NCBI GenBank assembly: GCA_943704415.1
Contig: CALSCO010001857.1
Coordinates: 863-38,911 of the forward strand
Reading direction: 5' to 3'
DNA: 38,049 nt
DNA from: Parvularia atlantis
Lineage: Eukaryota; Opisthokonta; Rotosphaerida
Numbering within the stretch: position 1 is the stretch's first letter; each line of letters starts with the position of its first letter. Made by a program: the position numbers and the translations under genes. This document shows, one piece after another, positions 10,694-22,325 of this stretch. The notes beneath the pieces are model-generated. The model was not told the DNA's origin and made no database searches. It saw nothing but the letters and a program-made list of their open reading frames with translations.

Positions 10694-11805
10694 TCAGACG
10701 GCACCGCGACGCAGTACGCGCGGCAGGAACCGGCGGCGCGCGTTGATGAACCACTGCCGCCGGCGCGGCGCGTTCAGCACGGGCGCGGGCGCGACCACAA
10801 GCACGACCGGCACGCACGTCGTTCAGCTGCGTCAGCGACAGGCCCGTCTGGCGCATCAGGGCGTGCTTCTCGGTCGCGGTCGGGTAGGGCACGTCGGCGT
10901 TGCGCACGATCCACGCCTGCAGGATCGCGTGCCGGTGGGCCTTGGAGCTCGCGCGGCTCGGCATCTCGTCGTCGCTCGACCGCCCGACCGAGAACGCCCC
11001 GGTCGCCGCGGCCACGCGTGCCTGGTGTTCGCGCTGAAGCAGCGGCGTGCTGGCGCCGTCGCAGGCCTCGCGCGCGCCCCCTCGCCACTCGGCCAGGTCG
11101 CGCCGCCGCTCGAGCACGTTGCGCGCGAGCACGCAACCCTGCACGACGAGCAGGTACAGTAGCTCGGCGCAGCGCTCGTCGGCCTCGGTTGTGTCGGCGC
11201 AGCACGCGAGCGTCTGCAGAACCTCGCGCACGATCAGCACGGCCTGCGCGATCTGGCTGTGCGCGCGTCAGGCGGGCTGCGCTGCGGCAGGCCAGGGTGC
11301 ACACCTGTGCAGCTCGTCGGCGCAGGTGTCAGTGCAGACAGCCAGCTGCATGCGCCACGCGAGCACGCGCTCGATGGCCATCTCGGTCGACATGCCGTTC
11401 GCCGTCACGCGCCGCGTCAGCGCTAGCTCCAGCTGCGTCTCGTAGTCCTCCTGGGCGGCCGTGCCGTGCTCGACGACGCCGTCCACGCGCAGTAGGTCGC
11501 ACAGCGCGCGCTCCGACATGTCGGCCTCGCCGGCTGCGGCTGCTGTCGACGCGTCGGCCGACGTGCTGCCCAGCCACGGCCAGTCGTCGTCGTCGCCGTC
11601 CAGCCGCGGCGCGGCTTGTGGCGGCGCGCTCGTGACAAGGTCCCGGTCAAGATCGACGGCATACACGAGCAGGTCGCTCTCGAGCAACGGGTCTGTCGCA
11701 GTCACGTCTTCTCGCTGTCGTCGGGTACACCGCGAGAGCCGAGCCGAGCGAGCGCGCACCGTAGCAAGGCAGCAGCGAGGCGACGCCGTCGTCCGCAGAG
11801 TCCAT
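10694..11805 (-). CDS. TALE-class homeodomain transcription factor
   Basis: Four exons (11805-11760, 11710-11305, 11256-10818, 10753-10694) total 951 nt and encode 316 residues. The C-terminal homeodomain has the TALE signature: helix 1, the three-residue extension reading DVPYPT, then EKHALMRQTGLSLTQLND joined across the last intron to WFINARRR. Ile at homeodomain position 50 and Asn at 51 are typical of TALE proteins, which bind TGAC-like cores. The protein stops 11 residues after that motif, so the homeodomain lies at the extreme C-terminus. The N-terminal part is acidic (DGDDDDWPW) and then Leu-rich and helical (residues about 100-220). It could be a divergent partner-binding domain of the PBC or MEIS/KNOX kind, but I cannot assign it. 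The first intron's acceptor has two alternatives that differ by one codon. Confidence 0.9.
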
Positions 11806-12043
11806 GTCCGCGGGCTGGTGTGTGTCTGTGCATCTGCGCGCGCCGCCCGCGGTCTTATGCAGCCCGCGCGCCCGCAAGGGCCGCGGCGCGCCGGCGCTTT
11901 GCGCGGCGGTTCGGCGCGTTCGTTCGGAACTGTCTAACGAGTGAAACACGCCTCACAGACTCTTAACACCCGATTGGCTGCGGCCGTTGTCATGGGCGAT
12001 ACGCCACGTCGTCTATCGCGCTCTCGAAGCCTGGCGCTGTGCA
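11806..12043 (-). promoter_or_regulatory. Upstream region of the homeobox gene with a CCAAT box
   Basis: At 238 bp this is the largest gene-free gap in the window. It lies between the homeobox start and the stop of the next minus-strand gene. On the minus strand CAGCCAATCG (11971-11980) is a good CCAAT box, about 165 bp upstream of the homeobox ATG. A locally AT-richer stretch (about 11930-11970) lies beside it. No clear TATA box is seen. Confidence 0.5.
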
Positions 12044-14346
12044 TCAGACGTCGCAGCCGCGCACGTCACACGCACTGGATGAGGACGTCGTGTCGTCCGC
12101 AGCCGTCGCAGCGCCATCGGCGGCGCTCTTGCGCGGCGATGAGCTCTGCGCAGCATGTCAGATGACAGCCAACCGAGAACCGTGCGCACCGCCGCTGGCG
12201 GCTGCGCGGGCGCTGCTGGGTGGCGCAGCGGCGACGCGAGCTTGGCCGCGCGTGCGATGTCCTCGGGCACGTCGGCCACGCCAAACAGCGGCCGGCACAC
12301 GAGCTTCTTGCCTGGGCGCGAGCGTGCCATGAGCCGGCTGTGCAGGAAACGGCTGCACGCGCGCGCGCGCACCGGTGTTGTCTTTGTGGAGCGAGGCCAG
12401 CGAGGCCAAAAACGTGCCGACGCTGGACCTGCGCGTCCCGTCAGCGCAGGTCGGATGTGCGCGCGGGACCACGCGTGCCTGCGCCGACTTGCGTACTGCG
12501 ATCCTTTGTCGTCCGTCGGCGACGCTGTGAAGACGGGCAGGCCGCCTTGCGAGGCCGCACTCAGACTGCCGCACACATACATGCGCCTGCACACCTCGTG
12601 TTGCCGCCGCCGCGATCAGGCTCACACAAAAATGCACGTCGCCCGCGTTCTCTGCGCTGTGCGTCAGTCGCTTCAAGCGCGGCCGCGCACGCGCGCGATC
12701 GGCCCACGTCACCGGGGCTTTGCAGCACGAGCATCAGCGCCGGCTGCACGTTGCCGCCCGCTGCCACGGCCGGACTGCGCCGCCGCATGCGCAGCGTGAG
12801 TAAGCAGCACGGGCAGCGGCCGAGTGCGCACGTGAGCACGTTCTCGAAGCCCATTGCGCGCAGGGCGTCGGACAGTGCGCGGTCACGGAACACGACGACG
12901 ACGAGTTCCTTGCCGTACATCGTCGCGAGCGCCTGCAGCACGCGCCCGTCGACGTCGGGCGTGCTCTGGACGCGCGTATCGGCGTGAGGACCGTCGCAGG
13001 CACGCGGCGGCGCAGACGCACCTCGCCCGCGCCACTAGCCGGCGCCGTTTCGTGATCGCCCGACTTGCGCATGATGTCAGCCTTGGGCACGGCGTTCTGG
13101 AACTTGGTGAGCGGCTCAGCGTTGCCTGTCATCGAGTTCTTGATCATCTGCGTAGCGCGCGGGCTGTCTGAGCGAGCCGATGCGAGCGGGGCCGCGGGCG
13201 CACCTTGTGGATCTGCGTGCGCTTGTGCACCGTGTACTCCTCGTTGCTGCCAAAGTTGAGCTGGCAGAAGAGGCAGCTGAATTGCGTCGGCACCTTGGCG
13301 TCGGTGCGGTCGCGTCAGCATCGGGAGGAGCCGCACCGGGAGCAGCGAGCGCACAAAGTTCTTGTGGTGCTTGAGCTTCTGCTTCATGCGGATCTACGCG
13401 GCGTCGGACGTCGGGCTCAGGGCCGCGCACAGTGCAGGTCGCGCCGCGCAACGCACGACGCCGAGCTTGTGCAAGTATGAGCGCTTGTGCTGCGTGAACA
13501 TGTTGGCCGACGTGAACACGAGGCCGCATGCCTCGCAGTTGAACTTGTGCGGCTGCATTGGGGGCGGGCGCGCGGTGTCAAAGGGACGTGCACCGCAGTG
13601 CCGCGGGATGCGCACCGCGAGCTTGTCGTCGGACGACGGCTGCGCCGCGTACGACGACGACGCCCCGCCTCCCTCGGCGTCAAGTTCGGGCTCGTTCACG
13701 TCGCCGCCGTCGTCGATCGGCGTGTCGCCGTCGGCCTGCTCTGCGTGTGAGGAGGCACGGGCGCAGCAGTAGCCTCGCACCTCGGCGAGCCGGCGCCACT
13801 TGGTCGGCGGCGAGCTGTCGCCCTCGGTCGAGGTCGCGGGCGCCTTCTGCGTCGTGCGTGAGACGCGAGACGTCCGCGGACGCGCACGCGGCGCACCCCG
13901 CCGGCCGAGTTGCGCAGCGCCCAGCGCCGCTCGGGCTCCGGCGACGACGCGGCGGCCGGCGACGACGGCGTCTCGGTGTCGGCGTCGCCGGGCGCGTGCG
14001 CCTTGCGCGGGCGGCGCGGGCGCCCGGCCTTGAGCGCGTACATGTGGCTGTACCAGTAGTGCCGGATGTTGTTGTACGAGTGCTTGGGCAGCTGTGCGCG
14101 CGCACGCGTCAGTGGGCCGTGCGCGTCGTTTGGTTGCGCAGACCAGCCGCTCGAGGTGGAAGAACAGCTGCCGCTTGGGCTGGCTGTCGTCCCAGCCGAG
14201 CGTCTCGCGGTGGATTATCTCGACCTCCTCCGGCGTCCAGACCGTCTGCGGCGCGGCCGCGGCGCACAGGGCGTAGGCGTAGTGAGCAGCGCGCCGTGTG
14301 CGCGCCCGGTCCTGCGTACAGTATAGACCGGCTTGCCGTTGTCCAT
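12044..14346 (-). CDS. Myb/SANT-like plus C2H2 zinc-finger protein
   Basis: The N-terminus (MDNGKPVYT, spliced to TVWTPEEVEIIHRE and then to LPKHSYNNIRHYWYSHMY) looks like a Myb/SANT helix bundle. A basic GRPRRPRK stretch resembling an AT-hook follows, then an acidic Ser-rich linker. Two zinc fingers of the U1/JAZ spacing (C-x2-C, H-x5-H) come next: FNCEACGLVFTSANMFTQH at about 13470-13545 and FSCLFCQLNFGSNEEYTVH at about 13205-13290. The C-terminal half is a compact region I do not recognise (RVLQALATMYGKELVVVVF, RALSDALRAMGFENVLT). A segment with RPGKKLVCRPLFGVADVP and a Ser/Asp-rich tail end the protein. It is probably a nuclear DNA- or RNA-binding protein. Exons between about 12100 and 12750 are uncertain. 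The start at 14346 needs a short first exon with a GTACGC donor. Confidence 0.65.
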
Positions 14347-14393
14347 CGCGGCGAGCAAACTGACACGCATTCAGTGTACAGTTCAGCTGTGCA
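14347..14393. promoter_or_regulatory. 47-bp divergent spacer, Myb/ZnF gene and SDR39U1
   Basis: The whole spacer between the two divergent ATGs is 47 bp. It contains CTGACACGCATTCAG at 14360-14374, which has the form of this genome's 3' splice sites. SDR39U1 may therefore have an intron in its 5' UTR that overlaps the neighbouring gene. Confidence 0.45.
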
Positions 14394-15810
14394 ATGCGGC
14401 TTACCGGGACGCGGCGGATCCTGCTTGCCGGCGGCAGTGGCTTCGTCGGTCGAGGTGCGTCTTCGGCAATTCGCGCGCGCCGACGGCTGACGCGGCCGCG
14501 CGCAGGCGTGACGGCCGCACTGGTGGCGCGCGACCACATCGTCACGTGGATCACGCGCCGGCCCAACCGCGTTCGCGCGCCGGCCGGCGCCAACCTCGTC
14601 TCGTGGGTGCGAACGGCTTCCGTGACCTTGCGCGCGAAGCGTGACAGTTTGCGGCAGGACGAGCTGCGGGCGCGCGGCATGGGCGACTGGGACACCGTGT
14701 GCAACGTCGCGGGCAGCAACGTGCTCAACTTTGCCAAGCGCTGGACGCCCAAGTTCCAAAAGGAAGTGCGGTGGCGTCCGCCTGTTTTGGCGCAGCACGC
14801 ACCAGTGCGGTGCGCTGACGGCCCGCCCGTCGTGCACACCTGCGCAGCGACAGCCGCATCGGCGTCACGGAGGAACTCGTGCAGGCTATCCTGCGCACGC
14901 CCGCACACAAGCGCCCGAAGACCTACATCGGCATCTCCGGTGTCGGTGTGTGGCCGGCCTGTTTTTGGAGGGCAGTCCCGGCCTCACGCGGCGTGCGAGG
15001 CTACTACCCATACTCGCAAACGCAATACTACGACGAGGAGTACGTCAACGACGAGCCGCGCGGTGACTTCATGGAGGACCTCGTGAGGGACTGGGTGTGT
15101 CCGTGCGGGCCAGCGGCCCACGCTGCGCACGGCTGACGCTCTGTGTGGCGGCGGCAGGAGAACGCCTCCAAGCCGCTGGAAGCGACGCCCGAAGCGGAGG
15201 TGCGGCGCGTGATCGTGCGCTCGGGCGTGGTGCTCGGCCGCGACGGCGGTGCGCGCTCACCGCGCCGCAGCACCGGGGCTTGGCCGTCTGACGCGCGCCT
15301 CAGGTGCCTTCGCCGCCTTGTACTGGCCGTTCTTCTTTGGCCTCGGCGGCCCGTACGGGTCTGGCGAGCAGCCGTTCCCGTGGATTCATCAATACGATCT
15401 GTCCATGCTCTTCGCCTACGCGGTCGAAGACACGTCCTTCCAAGGTGCGCCTGCGGTCTTGTGCCAATGCACGCGCCTGACGGTGCGGGGAACGCGGCAG
15501 GCGTCATCAACGGCACGGCGTTCGAGCTGGTCACCAACCGTGCGGTCACCGCCGAGCTCGCGCGGCAGGTGTGTGCCGGGTCGCGTGGCCGTAGCGCTTC
15601 GCGCGCGCGCAAGAGCCGACGTCCGCGCTGCAGATGCGCCGCCCGCACTGGCTGCCCTTCCCGGCCTCCGTGCTCAACCTGCTGCTCTCGCCCGACCGCG
15701 CCAATATGCTGCTCAAGGGCCAGGTTGTCGTACCTGAGCGGCTCGTGCACCTGCGCTTCCCGGCACGGTTTTGGATGGTGAAGGACGCGATCGAGGACCT
15801 GCTCCAGTGA
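14394..15810 (+). CDS. SDR39U1: SDR39U1-type epimerase family protein (extended SDR)
   Basis: The protein starts [20 protein letters not shown], an N-terminal Rossmann nucleotide-binding motif. It continues through [97 protein letters not shown] and [16 protein letters not shown]. These are the successive landmarks of the YfcH/SDR39U1 family (TIGR01777), close in order and spacing to human SDR39U1, an NADP-dependent oxidoreductase of unclear substrate. About eight short introns cut the gene. Several exon joins fall inside motifs (for example GISG-VGYYP), which supports them. The stop is TGA at 15808. The next gene begins 139 bp downstream on the same strand. Confidence 0.92.
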
Positions 15811-15949
15811 GCCGTAACGATGAGCAGTACCATTCGATGCTTAGCGTGAGGTCGCGGTCCGTGCCACGTCCGTCGGCCCACACCTCGGTTTCTCACCCCG
15901 TGCTTGCGCCGGCCGCAGACTCGCCCAGCACGCGCGCCACGTCTGCACC
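15811..15949 (+). other. Spacer between SDR39U1 and MTHFD1
   Basis: 139 bp hold the SDR39U1 3' end and the MTHFD1 5' region. I see no TATA or CCAAT box. A CTCAC-to-CAG stretch (about 15893-15919) could be part of a 5' UTR intron. Confidence 0.35.
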
Positions 15950-18900
15950 ATGGTCAAAGTCATTGACGGCAAGGGCATTGCCAGGTGCGCGCGCGCCGGG
16001 CGGGCGGCCGCGCCCCCGTGCGCTGACCGTGCCGCGGCCCGCCAGCGGCATCCGCGAGCGCCTGCAGGGCGAGATCCGTGCGCTCGCGGCGCACTACAAG
16101 GGCGCCAAGCCGGGCCTGGCAATCATCCAGGTGCCGCAGCGGGGCGCCTCACGCGTGCGCACTCTGCCCAACTCCGCCGTGCAGGTCGGCGACCGCGAGG
16201 ACTCGTCGCTATACGTGCGCATGAAACAGCGCGCGGCCGAGGAGGTGCGGCGCGGCGTGCTCGAGTGCGGTTGCTTACTCGCCGGGGCCGCAGGTGGGCA
16301 TGCACTTTGTGCTCGAGAAGCTGCCGAAGGACGTGCGGCAGATGCAGGCGCGGCGGCGCGGCCCGCGCGGGCAAAGTGCTCGTCGTCTGCTCACGCTCCC
16401 GACGGCGCCGCGCAGCTGCTCAACCTGATCCAGCAGTACAACGACGACCCGAAGATCCACGGTATCCTTGTGCAGCTGCCACTGCCGGCGCACATCAACG
16501 AACGCGTCATCACCGAGGCCGTGGACGCGCGCAAGGACGTGGACGGGTGCGTGTGTGCCGTCGCCCTCGCTCGCTCGCTCGCTTCGCTGACCTACGCTGG
16601 CGCGCGCCCGCAGCTTCAACTCGGCCAACGTCGGCAAGCTGGCCAAGCGCGACGAGACGCCGTCGTTTGTGCCATGCACGCCCAAGGGCGTCCTGCACCT
16701 CATCCGCTCAACCGGTGTGGACATAGCCGGCAAGAGCGCGGTCGTGCTCGGCCGCTCCAACATCGTCGTGCGTGCCCCGCGCATTGTGCGCGCGGGCAGA
16801 CATCGGCTAATGTGGCGTGCACGCAGGGCATGCCGGCTGCGCACCTGCTGATGCGCGAGAACGCGACCGTGACCGTCTGTCACTCGAAGACGACCAACGT
16901 CAAGGAGATCGTTCGCCGCTCGCACGCTCGCGCGCCGCGGCCGTCGTCGCTCACTGCTGCGGCCACCTTGCACGCACGCGCAGACGCGCACGGCCGACAT
17001 TCTCGTCGTGGCCATCGGCCAGGCCGAGTACGTCCGCGGCGATTGGGTTAAGCCGGGCGCGATCGTGATCGACGTGGGCATGAACACGATCAAGGGTGCC
17101 GTGCGCATGCGCGCCGGTGCCGCGCGCGCTCTCCTCACACGCTGTGCCGCTCAGACGAGAGCAAGAAGAGCGGCTCTGCCGTCGTCGGCGACGTCAAGGT
17201 GCGGCGCGGCTTTTGATTGCTCGCTCCTGCTGCTGACGCCGCGCGGCCCCAGTACGACGAGGTGGCGGCCGTCGCCGGCGCCATCACGCCCGTGCCCGGT
17301 GGCGTCGGCCCGATGACGATCGCAATGCTGATCGAGGTGTGCGCCGGCGCGGCCGGCCGTGCGTGCGCCTGACCGCAGCCGCGACAGAACACGGTCGAGA
17401 GCGCCAAGCTGGCCCTGTCGGCGCGCCTGCCGCCGATAGAGATCCTGCCGCTGGACCTGAAGGTCGGGCCAGGCACGCTGCGTGTGTGTGTGTGTGCGTC
17501 TCACACCCGGCTGCCGCGCGCAGACGCCCGTGCCAAGCGACATCGAGATCTCGTCGGTGCAGGTGCCCAAGTCGATGAAAAAGCTCGGCGAGGAGGTCGG
17601 GCTGCTGGATGCGGAGGTGGGGCACGCCGCTGCGGCATCCGCTCTGTCTGATGGCATGCTCGCCGGGCCAGGTCGACCTGTACGGCAAGACGAAGGCCAA
17701 GGTGTCGCTCGAGGTGCTGCAGCGCCTGGGCGGCCGCCCGGACGGCAAGTACGTCGTTGTGACGGGGTGCGTGGGCCGCAGCTGCCAGGAGTGCTTGCAG
17801 CGGCCGGCTCACCCATCCCGGCAGCATCACGCCGACGCCGCTGGGCGAGGGCAAGTCGACGACCACGATTGGCCTGTCGCAGGCGCTGTGCGCGCACCTC
17901 GGGCGCCTCACCTTCGCCAACGTGCGCCAGCCGTCGCAGGGCCCGACCTTTGGCATCAAGGGTGCGACCCGCTCTTGTGCCACAGCACGTTGTGCGCTGA
18001 GCATGCCGGCGCCCACGCACCCCACGCACGCAGGCGGCGCGGCAGGTGGCGGCTACTCGCAGGTGATCCCGATGGATGAGTTCAACCTGCACCTGACGGG
18101 CGACATCCACGCCGTGACCGCGGCCAACAACCTGCTCGGTGCGCGATGCGAGCGGTGCACCGCTCGGCTCACGCGTGCGGCCTCGCTGCGCAGCGGCCGC
18201 CCTGGACGCGCGCATCTACCACGAGGGCACGCAGAAGGACGACGCGCTGTTCAACCGGCTCGTGCCGGCCAAGAAGGGCGTGCGCACGTTCTCGGACATC
18301 CAGCTGCGCCGGCTCAAGGTGCACGCGGCGCTTGTTGCTGGCCGCGTCGTTGCAGCCGCTCACCCGCGCGGACAGCGTCTCGGCATCGACAAAACGAATC
18401 CGGACGACCTCACGCCCGAGGAGAAGAGCCGGTTCGCGCGCCTCGACATCGACAAGTCGACGATCACCTGGAACCGCGTGCTTGACACAAACGACCGCTT
18501 CCTGCGCAAGGTCACCATCGGCCAGGCCGCGACGGAGAAGGGTGGGCGTGCTTGGCCCAGTCGCACAGGCGGCCGTCTCACGCCGCCGCACGCCAGGCTT
18601 TGAGCGCGAGACCGGCTTTGACATCGCCGTGGCGTCCGAGATCATGGCCGTGCTCGCGCTCACGACCGACATGGCCGACATGCGCGAGCGGTGCGGCGTA
18701 AGTGCGCGCCCGTGCACGTCGGGCTGAGGCGCGCCGCGCAGCTTTGGCCGCATGGTCGTGGCCAGCAGCAAGAGGGGCGAGCCGGTGACGGCGGACGACC
18801 TGGGCCTGACGGGTGCGCCGCTGGCACGGCCTCGCGCGCCGCCGCCGTGCGCCAACATCGCGCCCGCCAGGCGCCCTCACCGTGCTCATGCGCGACGCCA

Positions 18901-19169
18901 TCCGGCCGAACCTGATGCAGACCCTCGAGGTGAGCGTGCACGTGCGCGCAGCGGCCCAGCTCGGCTCACCCCGCGGCGCGGCGTTGCAGGGCACGCCCGT
19001 GTTTGTGCACGCCGGCCCGTTCGCCAACATCGCGCACGGCAACTCGTCTATCATCGCCGACCGCATCGCGCTCAAGCTTGTGGGCAAGGATGGCTTTGTG
19101 GTGACCGAGGCGGGGTGCGGCCGTGACGTGCGCCGTTCCCCCGCACACCGCTGAGCCCCGCGCAGCTTT

Positions 19170-19204
<35 letters not shown>

Positions 19205-20319
19205 AAAGTGCCGCTACTCGGGCCTGCAGCCCAACGCGGTCGTGCTCGTGGCCACGTGCCGCGCGCTCAAGATGCACGGCGGCGGCCCCGAGGTCGTCGC
19301 CGGCCAGCCGCTGTCGGATGACTACACGAAGGAGAACCTGGTTCTGGTGAAGATTGTGCGTCGGATGTCCGCTCCGCCAGCGCCCGCTCAGCCGCGCCCT
19401 GGCGCCTCGCCCAGGGCTGCGCCAACCTGCAGCATCACATACGCAACGCGATCAAGTTTGGCGTGCCCGTGGTTGTCGGCATCAACGTGTTCAGGTACGC
19501 GCCACCCGCCGTGCCGGCCACAGTCACGCCAACCGCGCGGGGGCAGCACCGACACCGACGCCGAGATCGAGCTCATCCGCTCGATGGCGCTCGAGGCCGG
19601 CGCCGACGCCGCCATCCGCTGCGAACACTGGGCGCGTGGCGGCGCGGGCGCGGCGGATCTGGCGCAGGCGGTGCGCGACGCGGTCCGGCGGCGAGGTGTG
19701 CGCGGCGCTCACACGGCGCGCCAGGTCATCGCCGCGTCGGAGAAGCCGAGCAAGTTCCAGTTCCTGTACCCGCTCGAGCTGTCGATCGAGGACAAGATCC
19801 GCAAGATTGCGCAGGACATCTACGGCGCGGACGACATCGTGCTCGAGGACAAGGCCAAGGAGAAGATCGTGACGTACACGAAGCAGGCACGCGCGCACAC
19901 ACGGCTCGCGCAGGCGACGGGCACTGACGGCGAACGCGTGCAGGGCTTCGCGCACCTGCCCATCTGCATGGCCAAGACGCAGTACTCGATCTCGCACGAC
20001 CCGGAGCTGAAGGGCGTGCCGAAGGGTGCGTGCCCACGCGCTACGACCGTGCGCGCGCGCCGCGGGGCTGACCGCAGGCGGCAGGCTTCGTCGTGCCCGT
20101 GCGCGACATCCGCGCGAGCGTTGGCGCCGGCTTCCTGTACCCGCTGCTGGGCGCGGTGCGCAGCGTGCCCCGCCGCCCCGCCGCCCCGTGAGTTCCACTG
20201 AGCATTCGCACGTGCGCGCGCACTCGCAGATGCCGACCATCCCGGGCCTGCCCACGCGCCCGTGCTTCTTCGACGTCGACCTCGACATCGAGCACAACCG
20301 CGTCCTCGGCTTGTTCTAA
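15950..20319 (+). CDS. MTHFD1: Trifunctional C1-tetrahydrofolate synthase (cytosolic type)
   Basis: The N-terminal part is the methylene-THF dehydrogenase/cyclohydrolase. SSLYVRMK carries the Y-x3-K pair that includes the catalytic lysine. [22 protein letters not shown] and the NADP-binding GRSNIVG follow, then [14 protein letters not shown]. The C-terminal part is formyl-THF synthetase: [15 protein letters not shown] is the ATP-binding P-loop, followed by [49 protein letters not shown] and ENLVLVK. It ends [12 protein letters not shown]. The enzyme interconverts formate, formyl-, methenyl- and methylene-THF for purine and thymidylate synthesis. No targeting peptide precedes [11 protein letters not shown], so it is probably cytosolic. 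Some twenty GTGCG introns interrupt it. The stop lies only 23 bp before the next ATG on the same strand. Confidence 0.96.
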
Positions 20320-20342
20320 GTTCGAACAGTGACACAACAACC

Positions 20343-22325
20343 ATGAGTGCGCCTCCTTCGCTTGTGCCACCTGCTGGGCCGGCGCCGGCCGCGCCGGGGC
20401 AGGCGCTCGGCCCGCAGCCGCGGCCGCCGCGACAACAGCGCGAGTCGCAGCCACAGCGCGAGCAGCAGGCGCAGCAACAGGCGCAGCGGCCGGCGAACCT
20501 GGTGCGCGGCCGGGTGAGACACGTCGTGCGGCGGCTGACGTGGCGCCGGCGCGCGTCTGCAGGCGAACCGGTACGCCAGCCAGGCCGAGGACTGCGCCGA
20601 GCGCGAGGACTGGCCGCGTGCGATCGAGAACTACTACCTGGCCGCGGAGCAGTACCTGGCCGCGCTCAAGGACACGACCGACGCAGAGGTGGCGCCAGGC
20701 AAACGCGTCGATGCGCCAAGTCTGACGGCGTCGGCGCCGGCGCCGCGCCGCGCGATGCAGGCCCAGCAGACACTCAGGCTGCTGCACAGCAACAACCTCA
20801 AGCGCGCCAAGGAGCTGCAGAAGCGCACGGCGGGCGCGCCGTCGCGGGCGCAGCCGCTGCCCTCGCCCGACGCGGTGGCGCCACGCCTGCCCGGCTCGCG
20901 CGGTGCGCAGTGCCTCCGTGCAGCAGTGATCGGGGCCGCGGCGGCTCACGATCGGCGCGCGCAGGCGTGACAGAGGCGTCGCGCGTGGCCGCCACCGCCC
21001 CGGCGCCGTCGTCGGCGTCGTCGCAGTCGTCGGCCGGCTCGTCCACGCCCAGCCCCGCCGTCACCCAGGCCGCGCCCGTACACCCGCCGCCGTCCCTGCC
21101 GCAACCGCAGGCGCTGCATCCACCGCAGCAGCAGCCAGTGCAGCACGGTGACGACACGGGCACGCGCTTCTGGGACACGCTCGAGCACCTCGTCGCGCGG
21201 CTGCCCGCGCTCGGCACGGGCGCGCTTAACTTTGCGCACTGGGCCGGCGGCGCGGCGGCGTGGCAGCCGCCGGACATGGGCGAGATGCCAGAGGGCGGTG
21301 CGCTCATTGTCTCTCTGCGGCATGCCTCGCCCGCGGTGGCTTAGCCCCGCGCCCCTCCAGGCGACCCGTCGGTCAACGCGAGCATGCTCAACTCGTACTA
21401 CGTCGTGCCGCGCATCGACGCGACCGGCGGCGGACCGTCGGCGCCCGTGTCGGCCAACACGAGCATCCTCGCGCGGCCGATCGGCCTGAAGGAGAACGGC
21501 ATCAGTGACGAGTGCGCGTGCGCCTGCGCGTGCGCACGACAGCCCGCGCTCAAACGCCGTTGTGCACCACCAGGCCGCCCGTCACAAACAGCGCACTGGC
21601 GCAGGAGAACGCGGTGCTGCGTCAAATAATTGCCGGCTTCGAGAAGAACAGCGCCGTGCTGGAGGACGTGCGTTCGGTGCCGCTGATGCCGCGTGGCCGT
21701 GCACGCTCACCGGCCGCGTGTGCGCAGATTGCGCGCGAGAATGTGTTGCTGCGCAGCAACATCGCGCAGTTCCGCAACGACGTGCACGACCACGCGCGCC
21801 GCTTCCGGCAGCAGGAGCAGGTGCACGTGCTGCCGCGCACGCGTTGGCGAGACTGACGCACATCGGCCAGATGCGCTCGTCGTCGGCGTACGTCTCGCCG
21901 GGTTCGAGCAGCCTGCAGGCGAGCATGCCGTCGACGCTGGGCATGGGCGGTGCGCGGCGTCTGTTTTGCACGCAGCCCTCCTCATGCTCGGCGCGCAGAG
22001 CGCCAGGAGCTGCAGATGCTGCGCGAGCGCGTGCGTGCGCTCGAGGCCGAGCTGCGTCAGATGACGGCCGAGCGCGCAGAGATAGTGCGCGCGCGACGTG
22101 CTGTGCGTGTCTGCTCACGCGCACTCGCAACGGCAGCAAACACGCCTGCGCGCGTACGACGAGCGCTGGCGCGACCTGACCGCGGCGGCGCGGCAGCGGC
22201 GCTCGGCCGCGGCGTCCGGTGCTGCCGCCCCGATGAGCACGAGCACGGCCGAGACGTCGCAGGACCGGGCGCCACCCGCGGCGCCGGCGGGCAGCACGTC
22301 GCTGTACCATTCGGTCACGCAGTGA
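20343..22325 (+). CDS. MIT-domain, coiled-coil protein, NRBF2/Atg38-like
   Basis: After a Pro/Gln-rich leader (residues 1-55), an MIT-type helical hairpin is encoded by the next exons: ANRYASQAEDCAEREDWPRA, then IENYYLAAEQYLAALK, then AQQTLRLLHSNNLKRAKEL. Its order and spacing resemble human NRBF2. A low-complexity Ser/Pro stretch follows, then a conserved-looking patch (SYYVVPR, SILARPIGLKENG). Two coiled coils come next (AQENAVLRQIIAGFEKNSAV and ELQMLRERVRALEAELRQM), then a Ser/Thr-rich tail. NRBF2 and Atg38 bridge subunits of the autophagy PI3-kinase complex I through an MIT domain and a coiled coil. That function is inferred from layout only. Alternatives are other MIT adaptors. The first intron has a GTGAGA donor, unlike most introns here. 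Confidence 0.6.

Noticed and set aside
13800-14033. Separate small genes inside the Myb/ZnF locus
   Set aside because: They lack motifs and lie opposite the exon that links the Myb-like and zinc-finger parts.
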